Shown: positions 34,684-44,156 of the stretch, piece by piece | Numbering within the stretch: the first letter of the stretch is position 1 | Layout of the letters: the number at the start of each line of letters is the position of its first letter | Assembly (NCBI RefSeq): GCF_014696825.1 | Contig: NZ_JACJQU010000019.1 | Coordinates: 50,933 to 114,932 of the forward strand | Length of the DNA: 64,000 nucleotides | From: Anabaena sphaerica FACHB-251 | GTDB lineage: Bacteria; Cyanobacteriota; Cyanobacteriia; Cyanobacteriales; Nostocaceae | Direction of reading: 5' to 3' | Made by a program: the position numbers and the translations under genes | Notes under the pieces: generated by a model | The model's database searches: none | What the model was told of the DNA's origin: nothing | Seen by the model: the letters and a program-made list of their open reading frames with translations, nothing else

Positions 34684-36279
34684 ATGAATAAATTAAAAGC
34701 TAATTTACCATTACTGATTATTTTATCAGGTGTGATTTTTTCTTTATATTTACTGTCACAGGTTGCAGATGATATTTACTTTAGTGGTGATGGTGGACTC
34801 AAAGCATTGTTAGCTAAACAACTTGGCTCTGGTAACTTACGCTTTGATTTAAACCTACAAGTACCCCCATGGGTACAGAATACTTGGAATAGCGGATTAT
34901 ATCCTTTTGAACCTCCATTTAGTTATAAAATTAATAACCTTTATTATATCACATTTCCTTTTACATTTCCCCTAGTAACCGCACCATTTTACGCCATTTT
35001 CGGTTATAGAGGATTTTATATAATACCTTTAATTTCTACATGGATTATCTGGTTTAATTTTTATCGTTTCTGTCAGGCTTTCAATCTCGATAAGTTCATA
35101 ATTTCCATAGGTTTGATTACCTTAATTTTCGCTTCTCCACTGACTATGTATAGTTCCATGTATTGGGAACATACACTGGCGGTATGTTTGGCATTTAGTG
35201 GCTTAGTGATTATCTTTTCTAACAGAGAAAACGACTTTACCAACAAACAAGCCATACTCAGTGGTATATTAATTGGTTTATCAGTTTGGTTTAGACCAGA
35301 GTTTCTAGCATTAGTAGCTATTTTGATAATGCTAGTAATTGTATCATATCTACTTAAACTAGATTTAATTACCATTATCAAAGATAAAAAAATAATATTT
35401 CTAGCTAGTTTAATACTCACTATCTTGTGTTTCTTTGCTTTGAACAAAATGATTTATAATCATCCTTTGGGCGCTCATGCGTTCCAAGTGGTAGAAAATT
35501 TTTCACTGCAAGAAAGACTATTGAAATCATTTAAGTTTTTTAATGAACTCAAAGACAGCTTGCTGAAACATTTTCCTATCATATACTTTGCCGTAGGAAT
35601 TTCTGTTATTTCTATATTTCAAATTAACTTGAGATTAAAAATTGCAATCGCCCAAATATTATTAATATCAGCTTTATTTCTGTTAATAGTACCTATACTT
35701 ATTCCTAGTGATGGTGGTAAACAGTGGGGATCGCGCTTTTTATTAATTCTCATCCCCTTATTTAATGTCATCGCCATATCTGGTTTAGAGAAAACTTGGA
35801 AAATTAAACAGTTCGGTATCAGATATATTAGCACGGGAATTTTAGCGATGCTGTTTGTTGTGGGATTTAATCTCAACATAATTGAAGGTACAGAAACTGC
35901 TTATCAAAAAGGTAAAAATGAAAATATTGAAGTCCTTGATTTTTTACGGAAAGATAGTAACAAAATTGTAGCTGTCGCTAATCAATATGTTGGACAAAGT
36001 TTTGAAGCCACCTTCAAACAAAAAATATTTTTTCTCACTAAGCAACCTGATGATGTTAGTAAATTAGGTTTGGCATTGGATGAACAAGGATATAAAAAAT
36101 TTCTGTATATATGTCCTTTTTACGATAAATGCTTTTCCTCCCCCAACATACCTAATAAATTAGAAGTAGCTGCAAAGCCGAAGAATTTAATTATTCAGCT
36201 AAAAAAAATCAAAGAAAATAAAAGATACAGAATAGAAGAAGCTACCATTATTCAAAAGCCAGAGAAAACAAATTCATAA
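34684..36279 (+). CDS. GT-C type membrane glycosyltransferase-like protein
   Basis: The 531-aa product has about 10-11 membrane helices, an N-terminal lumenal loop with [14 protein letters not shown], and a soluble C-terminal domain of about 110 residues. An acidic residue after helix 1 and the general layout match GT-C enzymes that take sugars from polyprenyl phosphate. The family is less clear than for the next gene. Motif SVWFRPEFL follows helix 7. It begins 14 bp from divergent cofH and ends 13 bp before the next glycosyltransferase gene, so those two form an operon whose promoter must lie in or overlap cofH's 5' end. Confidence 0.72.
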   Translation: MNKLKANLPLLIILSGVIFSLYLLSQVADDIYFSGDGGLKALLAKQLGSGNLRFDLNLQVPPWVQNTWNSGLYPFEPPFSYKINNLYYITFPFTFPLVTAPFYAIFGYRGFYIIPLISTWIIWFNFYRFCQAFNLDKFIISIGLITLIFASPLTMYSSMYWEHTLAVCLAFSGLVIIFSNRENDFTNKQAILSGILIGLSVWFRPEFLALVAILIMLVIVSYLLKLDLITIIKDKKIIFLASLILTILCFFALNKMIYNHPLGAHAFQVVENFSLQERLLKSFKFFNELKDSLLKHFPIIYFAVGISVISIFQINLRLKIAIAQILLISALFLLIVPILIPSDGGKQWGSRFLLILIPLFNVIAISGLEKTWKIKQFGIRYISTGILAMLFVVGFNLNIIEGTETAYQKGKNENIEVLDFLRKDSNKIVAVANQYVGQSFEATFKQKIFFLTKQPDDVSKLGLALDEQGYKKFLYICPFYDKCFSSPNIPNKLEVAAKPKNLIIQLKKIKENKRYRIEEATIIQKPEKTNS

Positions 36280-36292
36280 AAATTGTAAAAAT

Positions 36293-37975
36293 ATGAAAAC
36301 GAACTTCCCAAAAAATAACTTCAAACAACTGCTGTCTATAGAAAAATTAGCATTAATAACTATAGCCGTAGCAGTCATCCTCAGAATTATCAATTTAGGA
36401 ACTAGAGAATTTTGGTATGACGAAGTTTTATCATTACTACTTTCTACGAGTCAAAACGGTGTCTACAAAAGTCCTGGAGATGCACCAGTAGTATTAGCAA
36501 AATATACATCCCTATTAAGCTTACCCACCGAAGCAAGTTTACGGGATTTTTTTCAAACTATCATAGTTTTAATCAAAAGTCTCTTAGGAGGGGAACCTCA
36601 TCCACCAATATTCTTTTTAAGTCAGCATTTTTGGTTGCGTCTTTTTGGCAATAGCGAAGCTGCAATGCGAAGTTTAAACACATTATTTAGTATAGCCGCG
36701 ATGGGTGGGGCTTATGGTTTAGGAAAGTTTATCTTAGGACATCGGGGCGGACTTTTTTTTGCAGCACTTTTGGCTATTAGTCCATTTTATTTATTTCATT
36801 CTCTCAATGTCAGGATGTATGCGCCTCTGGTATTATGGGTAATTATCAGTACATGGGCGTTACTATATCTTATTGAACAACAAAATTCTGACATTGCCCA
36901 AAGTCATCGCAGTCAGTTGTTATGGAATGGACTTTTAATTATTTCCATTGCTGCCGGGTTGATGACTTTTTATTTATATGCCTATTGGCTAATAATTTTA
37001 GGAGTATTGGTACTGTATTTAGATAGACGAAATTGGTTGAAATATGGCTTACGCTTAGGTGCTGGCGTTTTATTAACCATACCTTGGGTGTTGTGGGGAA
37101 CTCTTAAACAACTTAGGAATGCTGACTTAAACCGCTTTGGTAATAACCGTTCTAACTTACCTCCCTTTTTAAGACATTTACAGGATTTTGCTAACACTTT
37201 GGGTACTGACGTATTGATAGGAGACTGGGCAACTAGTTTAGATCCCATCGTCGTTACAGTAGCTGGTAGTTTAGTAATATTGATATTTGTTGGGTTTAGT
37301 ATTCATCTGTGGCAACAAAATGAACAGAAAAACTTAGGTACGGTTTTAATATTAGGTATTTTGCCGATCTTACTAGGATTGATAGTAGATATTGCCACCA
37401 AAAAATTTACCTTGGGTTTTGGCTTTGGCAGAACAATGATCATTATTGTGCCTGGGTGTTTATTATTAATAGCTTTGTGGGTAGAAAAGGCAGTTAATAA
37501 ACAATGGCGTACTCTCATAGCTGGTGGTATATTGCTAATATATCTAACTATTAGTATTAGTGATTTGAGTCTGCGACATCGTTCTGTTTTTCGCTCAGTT
37601 GCCGAATTAATTGCCAAAGATGTAAATCAGCCAACTTTAATTGCTATGAACTCGAAAGCTTGGGGTCACGTAAATCGTGTGGCTTATTATATTCCTGCGG
37701 AGTATCCTGTTATGCTTCTATCTCACCACCCCGCAGATTTAGCAACTCATTTAGAAAAAGTTCTCAAAGAAGAAGCAAATAAATATTCTCGGATTATTTG
37801 GTTAAATAGTGGTAATCCTCTATGGTCACGTTTGAAAACAGAAGCGGAAATAAAAAGGGAAGAAGAGAAAATTCAACAAGTTTTGTCATCCCAGTTTCAA
37901 TTAAAAGAAACTCGCAATCTGTTAGGGACAATGCCCCTTGATCAATTTACTGCTAATCTTTACATTCGTTCTTAA
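36293..37975 (+). CDS. glycosyltransferase family 39 (GT-C) protein
   Basis: The 560-aa multi-pass protein carries the GT39/ArnT signature of an acidic residue in the first loop (LGTREFWYDEVLSLLL). The second loop motif is GGEPHPPIFFLSQHFWLRLFGNSEAAMRSLN. About 11 membrane helices precede a C-terminal soluble domain. Such enzymes transfer a sugar from polyprenyl-phosphate to protein, lipid or glycan on the outer face of the membrane. It is translated 13 bp after the preceding GT-C gene. Acceptor and sugar are unknown. Confidence 0.86.
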   Translation: MKTNFPKNNFKQLLSIEKLALITIAVAVILRIINLGTREFWYDEVLSLLLSTSQNGVYKSPGDAPVVLAKYTSLLSLPTEASLRDFFQTIIVLIKSLLGGEPHPPIFFLSQHFWLRLFGNSEAAMRSLNTLFSIAAMGGAYGLGKFILGHRGGLFFAALLAISPFYLFHSLNVRMYAPLVLWVIISTWALLYLIEQQNSDIAQSHRSQLLWNGLLIISIAAGLMTFYLYAYWLIILGVLVLYLDRRNWLKYGLRLGAGVLLTIPWVLWGTLKQLRNADLNRFGNNRSNLPPFLRHLQDFANTLGTDVLIGDWATSLDPIVVTVAGSLVILIFVGFSIHLWQQNEQKNLGTVLILGILPILLGLIVDIATKKFTLGFGFGRTMIIIVPGCLLLIALWVEKAVNKQWRTLIAGGILLIYLTISISDLSLRHRSVFRSVAELIAKDVNQPTLIAMNSKAWGHVNRVAYYIPAEYPVMLLSHHPADLATHLEKVLKEEANKYSRIIWLNSGNPLWSRLKTEAEIKREEEKIQQVLSSQFQLKETRNLLGTMPLDQFTANLYIRS

Positions 37976-38490
37976 AAGGTGTCCTGTGTGGGGGTATAGG
38001 CAAAAGTGTTTTGCTTATAGCGTTTCCCAGTCTAATGAAGTACACACCAATTTATTCCCTGTTCCCTGTTAGAGGTTGTTTGAAAAGTATTAGATGAAAC
38101 CAATAATCTTCAGCAACCTAACCCCCCTTCCCCCCTTCCCTACGAGGGAATTGGGGTTTCAAAGCCTCTCCCCGCGTCGGGGAGAGGTTTGGAGAGGGGT
38201 TTATTTATACATTCAAAACTTTTCAAACATCCTCTTAAGAGTTCCCTGTTCCCTAAAACTAAAAAACTTTGTACCTCACGAGCATGGGAACTGCTATATT
38301 ACCTTATACTTACCCAATGCTTCCGAGTATGTGGGTTTTCAATCCATATCTAATTTTTTCCTTATACCAGTTCTCTGTCACATTGCACTAAATCTTTAAC
38401 AAATTAATTTATTATCTTCCTTTGTGTACTTTGCGTACTTTGCGGTTAGTTAAAAAAATTAAGTGCCACGTCATAGAAAATTGGTATTAC
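37976..38490. other. intergenic region with a MITE, no gene
   Basis: The 515 bp between two convergent glycosyltransferase genes hold the element at 38071-38237 and heptamer fragments (TTCCCTGTTCCCTG). TGTGTACTTTGCGTACTTTG is a further common repeat. The frame of about 100 codons at 38094 is translated repeat DNA and is not a gene. Confidence 0.6.
38071..38237. repeat. MITE with AGAGGTTGTTTGAAAAGT ends
   Basis: AGAGGTTGTTTGAAAAGT (38071-38088) is inverted as ACTTTTCAAACATCCTCTT near 38218-38236. The centre carries a CCCTTCCC...GGGGAGAGGTTTGGAGAGG core related to the 143-bp MITE at 44308 and to the in-frame insert at 61449. Confidence 0.8.
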
Positions 38491-40146
38491 TCATTGTGTA
38501 TTGTGAGTTAATCGCCATAATTGTGGACTTAAAAACTCAATTTTGTATTGAGAATCTTGACTGAGTTGATTCATTAATTCTGGAGATGGGACAAATAAAA
38601 ATACATCGAAATTATTAGGAATTGGTAACAGATTTTTGGTAATTAATTCAGGAGGTAGAGAACGGCAAGTATGACAGTAAGGTTTTAATCTTAGCTGTAC
38701 TTGAGGATTAAGTTGATGGCTCAAAGCTAAATTTGTTCCCATACTACCATCACTAACTATTAGTGGTTGTTGAGATTGATTAATGATTTTAGCGGCTTTG
38801 TAAGTAATATCACTATGGCTTTTAGTCCACCAGGAGGTAGCTTGAGAAGTTAATACACTAGAAAATAATGCTCCAGAGAATAACAGACAGATGGTAAAAT
38901 ACCAAAATTTATTCTGTGCTTTTCTAGTTGTAATACCAGCAGCAAGGAGATAGGAAACAGATATATGAATACCCAAGTAAGCGGGGGTGAGATAGCGCAG
39001 AATGATTGATCTATTATCTCCAGACAATAAATCTTTTCCCATGATGGGGACAGATGTTAACAGGATTAATGTTAACAGAAATATCCAAGTTTTGGCATGG
39101 GTACGACGACACACAAAATAAATAGAATACCCAGATAACATTACTAGCAAGAATACTAATGTTATTTGCAGGAGATAAGTAAATATATTTTCAAATCCAA
39201 AATTTATAACTGCCCTTTCATGGTTAGTATCAACAAAGATGCGGCTCAGGTTAAAAGCCCAGGTTTTGACTAATGATAAAGTTGGCATTCCTCCCTTGCC
39301 ACCTACTATATTATTGATATGTTTTAAATTGTTGATGATTACTAATAACCAGGGAATAAAAGCTATGACAGCGACAAAAGATGCTAGTAGGTAAGCAATT
39401 ATTCTTTTTGTAAATCTAAATTTATCTAAGGCTATTACATAACTACCATGAGCTAATGCAACTAATACAGAGAAGGGAAAAGTATAAAAATTAAGTGCTA
39501 AAGATGCGGCATAAATTACCCAATCAAAGATTCTCATTTTGCGGCTTGCATACAGCAGTGATGCACTGGAAAATAAAATCATTGCCGTCCATAAACTATA
39601 TTGCCTTGCTTCTTGTGCGTATAGGATATGAAATGGTGATATAGCTATAAAAGTTACGGCTATCCTAGAGGGTAAAGATGAAGCAAATAATTCCTGGCAT
39701 AACCAATACATACTAGGTAATGCGAGCAAACTAGCCAATGCTGCAACAGTTCTAAAAGCGACAATTGAACTACCAAATAATCTCACCCACAACCAATTGA
39801 TAACGTAGTATGCTGGTGGATGTTGTGGGTCTTCCAATGCCAGAGATTGAATAGTATCAAATAAACTTTTGCTAGAACTCAGAGTCTGATAATTTTGAAG
39901 TTCTTTAGCACTAATATTATCAACGCTAGAAACCTTTTGAACTACTTCATACTCTGTGTACCCGGCTACGCGTAAAGATGTAAATGCTTCGTCATCCCAG
40001 TATGATTTATTGTCAATGTTGATAAATCTGAAAAGAATTCCTAAAACCAATAGTGATATAAGTATAAAATTCAAATTAATTGTTTTTTTGTTTGAAGAAA
40101 AAAGCTTTTTGGGTACTTGATTAAATGGCGAAAGTTTAATGGTCAT
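38491..40146 (-). CDS. glycosyltransferase family 39 (GT-C) protein
   Basis: The 551-aa multi-pass protein starts with a hydrophobic helix and the loop motif INIDNKSYWDDEAFTSLRVAGY (W-x-D-E acid pair). DPQHPPAYYVINWLWVRLFGSSIVAFRTVAAL follows, both typical of GT39. About 10 further helices and a Cys-containing C-terminal tail (YCHTCRSLPP) follow. It should use a polyprenyl-phosphate-linked sugar outside the cytosol. The gene points away from the GT2-GtrA gene to its right, sharing a 318-bp divergent upstream region with it. This suggests joint regulation. Confidence 0.85.
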   Translation of the reverse strand: MTIKLSPFNQVPKKLFSSNKKTINLNFILISLLVLGILFRFINIDNKSYWDDEAFTSLRVAGYTEYEVVQKVSSVDNISAKELQNYQTLSSSKSLFDTIQSLALEDPQHPPAYYVINWLWVRLFGSSIVAFRTVAALASLLALPSMYWLCQELFASSLPSRIAVTFIAISPFHILYAQEARQYSLWTAMILFSSASLLYASRKMRIFDWVIYAASLALNFYTFPFSVLVALAHGSYVIALDKFRFTKRIIAYLLASFVAVIAFIPWLLVIINNLKHINNIVGGKGGMPTLSLVKTWAFNLSRIFVDTNHERAVINFGFENIFTYLLQITLVFLLVMLSGYSIYFVCRRTHAKTWIFLLTLILLTSVPIMGKDLLSGDNRSIILRYLTPAYLGIHISVSYLLAAGITTRKAQNKFWYFTICLLFSGALFSSVLTSQATSWWTKSHSDITYKAAKIINQSQQPLIVSDGSMGTNLALSHQLNPQVQLRLKPYCHTCRSLPPELITKNLLPIPNNFDVFLFVPSPELMNQLSQDSQYKIEFLSPQLWRLTHNTQ

Positions 40147-40464
40147 ACTTATTTATACCTCAAATTTTTAATGGAAGTAAAAATTTGACACTAGCTGCAT
40201 CTATTTACAAACATTATTGAAATAAGACTATAACAGACTAATTATTGATTTATTTGAATTTTTCATAAAGTTAAAGTAAAAATCTGACATTAAAAATTTA
40301 ATTAGGTAAAATTATCAAAATAGAATTGGTTGCTGTAATTAAAAATAAAAGTAGGCTTAACTTTGGGGTGCTAGTGAAAATGCCAAAATTTGGATAACAA
40401 ATCATTGTTTTTCTCTGTTTCGTGGGAAAATCTTAAATATTTACTAAACTTTGCAACAAGGCAC
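40147..40464. other. divergent upstream region of two glycosyltransferase genes
   Basis: This AT-rich stretch contains no gene; a frame on the plus strand from TTG 40390 is a 5' extension of the GT2 gene and not convincing. No clear promoter pair was picked, but both flanking genes must be transcribed from it. Confidence 0.4.
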
Positions 40465-41706
40465 ATGAACAATAACTCTTCAGAGATACTATTAACCGTT
40501 CCCACTGGTCCATTAAAGATTGCTGAATATCCACCAGGTGATCTAGCTGGAGACAATGATATTCTGCTATCTCTGGTGATTCCTACTTACAAAGAGCGTG
40601 ATAATATCGAGAATATTGTCAAGATCCTGACTGGATTACTGGATGAAGCTATTCCTGGTAATTATGAACTAATTGTAGTCGATGATGATAGCCCAGACCT
40701 CACTTGGCAAGTAGCACAATCACTGATCCCAGATTATCCCCAGTTGCGGGTGATGCGACGACAAGAGGAACGGGGGTTGTCTTCTGCGGTGATTCGTGGC
40801 TGGCAAGCTGCGACAGGGAGCATATTGGGTGTGATTGATGGTGATTTGCAGCATCCTCCAGAAGTATTATTACAACTGTTAAATAAGATAAAACACGGAG
40901 CAGATTTGGCTTTAGCCAGTCGTCACGTAGACGGTGGTGGTGTGAGTAGTTGGAGCGTGATTAGACGCTTTTTGTCTCGTGGAGCGCAAGTTTTAGGGTT
41001 AATTATTTTACCAGGAGTCTTGGGAAGAGTTACTGACCCAATGAGTGGTTATTTTATGGTGCGACGCAGTGCGATCGCTGGTGCAACCATGAATCCGGTA
41101 GGGTATAAAATTCTCTTAGAGGTGATTGGCAGAGGCAAAGTAGGGGAAATTGCAGAAGCTGGTTATGTCTTCCGTGAACGCACTGAAGGCGAAAGTAAGG
41201 TAACATGGAAGCAATATGTAGAGTATATTCAACATCTAATTCGTTTACGGGTATCTACTGGTAGGTTAGGTAAAATTAGTCGGAAGATTGATTTTCCCCT
41301 TGGCAAATTTATCCGCTTTGGTTTAGTAGGATTCAGTGGGGTGTTTGTAGATATGGCAGTGCTTTATTTACTCAGTGATCCTTCTACTTTAGGTTGGAAT
41401 TTAACTCGCAGTAAAATTATTGCTGGTGAAGTGGCCATTTTCAATAATTTCCTGTGGAATGATGCTTGGACATTTGCAGATGTTTCCATGCAGCAAAAAG
41501 GATGGAAACAACGCATTAAGAGATTTTTCAAGTTTAATGTGGTTTGTTTAGCAGGATTGGTAATTAATGTCTTGGTTTTGAATATTGTTTATAATTTCTT
41601 GGTTCGTAATCAGTATATTGCTAACTTGATTGCGATCGCAGTTGCCACAATTTGGAATTTCTGGGTTAACCTCAAACTAAGTTGGCGGGTAACTGATGTG
41701 AAATAA
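40465..41706 (+). CDS. GT2 polyprenyl-phosphate sugar transferase fused to GtrA domain
   Basis: The product of about 413 aa has two parts. The first is a family 2 glycosyltransferase like dolichol-phosphate mannose synthase (LSLVIPTYKERDNIENIV, ELIVVDDDSPDLTW, GVIDGDLQHPPE, DPMSGYFMVRR). The second is a C-terminal GtrA membrane domain of four helices (FIRFGLVGFSGVFVDMAVLYLL...FNNFLWNDAWTF). It should load a sugar from NDP-sugar onto polyprenyl phosphate, and GtrA may flip the product. That would provide donor for the GT39 enzymes around it. ATG at 40465 with AAGG upstream is used instead of the TTG at 40390. Confidence 0.92.
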   Translation: MNNNSSEILLTVPTGPLKIAEYPPGDLAGDNDILLSLVIPTYKERDNIENIVKILTGLLDEAIPGNYELIVVDDDSPDLTWQVAQSLIPDYPQLRVMRRQEERGLSSAVIRGWQAATGSILGVIDGDLQHPPEVLLQLLNKIKHGADLALASRHVDGGGVSSWSVIRRFLSRGAQVLGLIILPGVLGRVTDPMSGYFMVRRSAIAGATMNPVGYKILLEVIGRGKVGEIAEAGYVFRERTEGESKVTWKQYVEYIQHLIRLRVSTGRLGKISRKIDFPLGKFIRFGLVGFSGVFVDMAVLYLLSDPSTLGWNLTRSKIIAGEVAIFNNFLWNDAWTFADVSMQQKGWKQRIKRFFKFNVVCLAGLVINVLVLNIVYNFLVRNQYIANLIAIAVATIWNFWVNLKLSWRVTDVK

Positions 41707-41752
41707 TCAAGTTTTGTAATTACAGCAACCGTCAAGGTGGTGAGGAGATTTG

Positions 41753-42340
41753 TTACCTGTCACCTGTTATCTGTATTGGTAAAATAGGTTGAAATTCAGC
41801 TTTCTTGAGAGTCGCTAAATAAAGCTCAACTTCAATATCAGGATAGCGGTTGCGAATTAACCAATAAGCCCGACTTAAATAATCTGTATGTACTTGCAAT
41901 TCTCGCTCTGGATCTTTGCTTAAATTAGAGTCTATCATCATTGCATAAGCACCACAATCTTGATGATCAATCACAATCACTTTGTGAATATGATGTAGTC
42001 GATAGGATATATCTAATTGATCCCAAAATGCTTCAGCATCAGATGGATGGGGAAAACCTGTTATAGCCAGGGAAGCACCTGCTAAAGCTGTCCAATCATA
42101 CTCACCCCATAAATTTTTCCTGTTTAAAAAATAGCGTTCTGCTGTCAAAAACCGAAAATCAATACAACTAAGAACTAAAGCTTTTGTTTGATGAGTTTCG
42201 GCTCTAGCGGGTGCTGCTGATTGTAAAATAGTAAATGCTGCTGCTCCGGGAAGGAGAGTTTGGAGAAAATGACGACGACTAGCCAAGGAATGGCAACAAA
42301 GACATTGATTTATTTTTGCTAGATTAATATTGTGCTTCAT
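41753..42340 (-). CDS. Tat-exported beta-carbonic-anhydrase-like protein
   Basis: The 195-aa product has a twin-arginine signal (SRRHFLQTLLPGAAAFTILQ, cleavage near APARA about 47). The domain keeps the beta-carbonic anhydrase zinc and dyad residues: Cys 59, Asp 61 and Arg 63 in SCIDFRF, then His 126 and Cys 129 in DHQDCGAY. A zinc enzyme folded before export to the periplasm or thylakoid lumen is implied. It is shorter than classical beta enzymes and the rest is divergent, so CO2 hydration is possible but unproven. An upstream CLCC segment precedes the signal. Confidence 0.78.
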   Translation of the reverse strand: MKHNINLAKINQCLCCHSLASRRHFLQTLLPGAAAFTILQSAAPARAETHQTKALVLSCIDFRFLTAERYFLNRKNLWGEYDWTALAGASLAITGFPHPSDAEAFWDQLDISYRLHHIHKVIVIDHQDCGAYAMMIDSNLSKDPERELQVHTDYLSRAYWLIRNRYPDIEVELYLATLKKAEFQPILPIQITGDR

Positions 42341-42748
42341 TTAAACCAAGAAAGCAAAGTATAGTGGGGGGTGATTTGGGGATATATAGCAGTTCCCATG
42401 CTCATGAGGTACAAAGTTTTTTAGTTTTAGGGAACAGGGATTCAACTCTCATACAAAATTTCTCACTCAATAGACATCTCCGGTAATTAAATGTGCGTGG
42501 TTTGAAACCCTTGTAGAGACGTTCCGGCGGAACGTCTCTACCATATTTCCGGAGAGGTCTAATGATTATTTGAGATAGCGATCGCACATATAGGAATCCG
42601 TTTGATTACGGAAATTACTTGTGTAGGCAGGCAAAAGGATTATAGAAGATTAATGGGTACTGAATTTACACGTTGGCAATTATTTCTTGTGAAAGTTAGT
42701 TGTATTTCAACATTGAAAGCTGATGGCTAACGGCTGAATGCTTACTTA
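42341..42748. other. intergenic region with MITE, no gene
   Basis: The 408 bp contain the element 42468-42564. Nothing else protein-like is seen: the frame at 42402-42587 is translated MITE sequence. A short GGCAGGCAAAAGG remnant lies near 42626. Confidence 0.55.
42468..42564 (-). repeat. 97-bp MITE, copy 1 (palindromic core)
   Basis: This element reads on the minus strand the same as 51367-51464. The shared parts are CATTAGACCTCTCCGG, the 29-bp palindrome, AAGGGTTTCAAACCACGCAC and AGATGTCTATTG. The ends are roughly inverted (CATTAGACCTCTCCGG versus CCGGAGATGTCTATTG). Confidence 0.85.
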
Positions 42749-43300
42749 TTAACTTCTTTTTGTAGTTTGCATATAACGGTAAATTGCGGCAATATTCCGG
42801 GCATCATCAATTCCTCTGTGATGTATGCCTTTTAATTCCATTCCCAAATGTTGTAGTGCCTGTGACATACCAAATTTATGAGATACACCCAAATATTCTG
42901 AAAATTCTTCTTTAATATTTCTGTGTTCTGCACCAAAAGGATAGGGGACATGATGAAATTTGCAATCTTGTAAAAATTGCGTTTTATCGTAATTACCCCA
43001 AGAACAAAATATATAATGAGGATATGAATTCATCCAGACTGTTAATTTTGACATCGCTTCTGCAAAATGCGGTGCTACGTCAACTTGTGCTTGGGAAATA
43101 CTCGTTAAATTTGTACAAAAATCTGTCAGGAGAGGATTTGTTACGGGTTTAATAAATTGCTGAAACTCAGCATCAATTTCCCAGGTTTGGCGATTTAGCA
43201 TCACTGCACCAATTTCGATAATTTCCATTTCATGACGGGGAATACTACGTTGATTACAACAGGTAGCTTCAAGATCGATGATCAAAAAGTAGTGATTCAT
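42749..43300 (-). CDS. DEDDh 3'-5' exonuclease (ERI1/KapD-like)
   Basis: The 183-aa product starts with FLIIDLEATCC (Exo I D-x-E). It has WGNYDKTQF (Exo II, D) and ends with HHRGIDDARNIAAIYRYM (Exo III H-x4-D). This is a complete DEDDh active site. Insertion PRHEMEIIEIGAVML after Exo I is typical of the ERI1/KapD branch that trims RNA. It is cytosolic and may process small or structured RNA 3' ends. It follows the gene at 43348-43800 on the same strand by 47 bp. Confidence 0.9.
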   Translation of the reverse strand: MNHYFLIIDLEATCCNQRSIPRHEMEIIEIGAVMLNRQTWEIDAEFQQFIKPVTNPLLTDFCTNLTSISQAQVDVAPHFAEAMSKLTVWMNSYPHYIFCSWGNYDKTQFLQDCKFHHVPYPFGAEHRNIKEEFSEYLGVSHKFGMSQALQHLGMELKGIHHRGIDDARNIAAIYRYMQTTKRS

Positions 43301-43347
43301 TGGTAATTGGTAAGTCTAAATAATTAATTGGCAAGAAAATATCTTGA

Positions 43348-43800
43348 CTATTTATAAATTGATGAAAACGGTTTCAGCCAACCAAGTAAAATAGCAGTAT
43401 CCAGAATAATAGCCGCTAAAGCAAACCAGAAAATACTTTCTCCTGCTAAAATCAAGAAAGGTAAAAGTGTATTATTTACATTCCAGCCTACTTCTATTTG
43501 AGTTAATCCTCGCACCAAACCAAAAGCCCAGATACCACCAGTTTTGAGGTGAGGATTTGTATCTACGCGGATGATATAACGGTAGGTGACACCAAATAGA
43601 AACCCAGAAAAACCTGCTATTATACCACTTAGCAACATCTGTAAATTTAAAAACTCAACTTTCTGATATGTAAGCAGGGGAAAATACTTAGCCAGCCACA
43701 AAACATTGATCAAGCTGGTGAAAAGGAAAGCTAAACCCAAAGATATACTGCCAATAATCCCCGATTTTAGGGATTCTAACCGTTCTGCCATTAGTTCCAT
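43348..43800 (-). CDS. conserved cyanobacterial four-helix membrane protein
   Basis: The product of about 150 aa is strongly hydrophobic with four predicted helices (about 14-36, 50-72, 92-108, 118-140). The motif WAFGLVRGLTQIEVGWN lies between helices 3 and 4. Start ATG at 43800 is supported by GAGG seven bases upstream. It is divergent from petN over 100 bp and may share an operon with the exonuclease gene. I do not know a function for it. Confidence 0.75.
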   Translation of the reverse strand: MELMAERLESLKSGIIGSISLGLAFLFTSLINVLWLAKYFPLLTYQKVEFLNLQMLLSGIIAGFSGFLFGVTYRYIIRVDTNPHLKTGGIWAFGLVRGLTQIEVGWNVNNTLLPFLILAGESIFWFALAAIILDTAILLGWLKPFSSIYK

Positions 43801-43900
43801 AATTTTCCTCACTTTCTATCAACACAGTTAACGAATCAACCGCCTTTTCCCAGTATGATAAGTATTAGAGACGTTTTGCAATTATTTGAAAAGTAGAACT

Positions 43901-43987
43901 ATGATTTTGACACTGGGTTGGGTATCACTTTTGGTTGTGTTCACTTGGTCGATTTCTATGGTAGTTTGGGGACGCAACGGACTATAG
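43901..43987 (+). CDS. petN: cytochrome b6f complex subunit 8 (PetN)
   Basis: The 28-aa protein consists of one membrane helix: [20 protein letters not shown] followed by VWGRNGL. This matches PetN, the small essential subunit that stabilises the cytochrome b6f dimer in thylakoids. ATG at 43901 and TAG at 43985-43987 give the usual length (28-30 residues). It was found by direct reading because of its size. The next small gene starts 7 bp after its stop, so they are cotranscribed. Confidence 0.95.
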   Translation: MILTLGWVSLLVVFTWSISMVVWGRNGL

Positions 43988-43994
43988 AAAAATC

Positions 43995-44156
43995 GTGGAA
44001 AGTCCATTACTGAGTATTTTGGCTCTGGTTGCCCTAGTGCTGCTAGTAGGAGTTACAGGTGGTGTAGTTTATTTAACCTTGGCAGATTGGCGCGATCGCC
44101 GTCGTCGAGAAGACGAAACCCGTGAACTCAAACGCAGCACTGCCAAACGACGCTGA
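43995..44156 (+). CDS. small single-helix membrane protein, petN-linked
   Basis: GTG at 43995 opens 53 codons to TGA 44154-44156. Residues 4-28 form one membrane helix (LLSILALVALVLLVGVTGGV). A highly charged tail of about 24 residues follows (DWRDRRRREDETRELKRST), so the tail faces the cytosol. It begins 7 bp after petN. The reading frame has coding character and contains a HIP1-like site. A degenerate copy of its 3' half and downstream flank lies at 46708-46980. Function is unknown; linkage suggests an accessory of b6f or translation coupling. Confidence 0.75.
   Translation: MESPLLSILALVALVLLVGVTGGVVYLTLADWRDRRRREDETRELKRSTAKRR

Noticed and set aside
38094..38399. Plus-strand frame of 101 codons
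   Set aside because: It is the translation of a MITE with a CCCTTCCC core; composition is not protein-like.
42402..42587. Minus-strand frame of 61 codons
   Set aside because: It is the translation of the 97-bp MITE and its palindrome.
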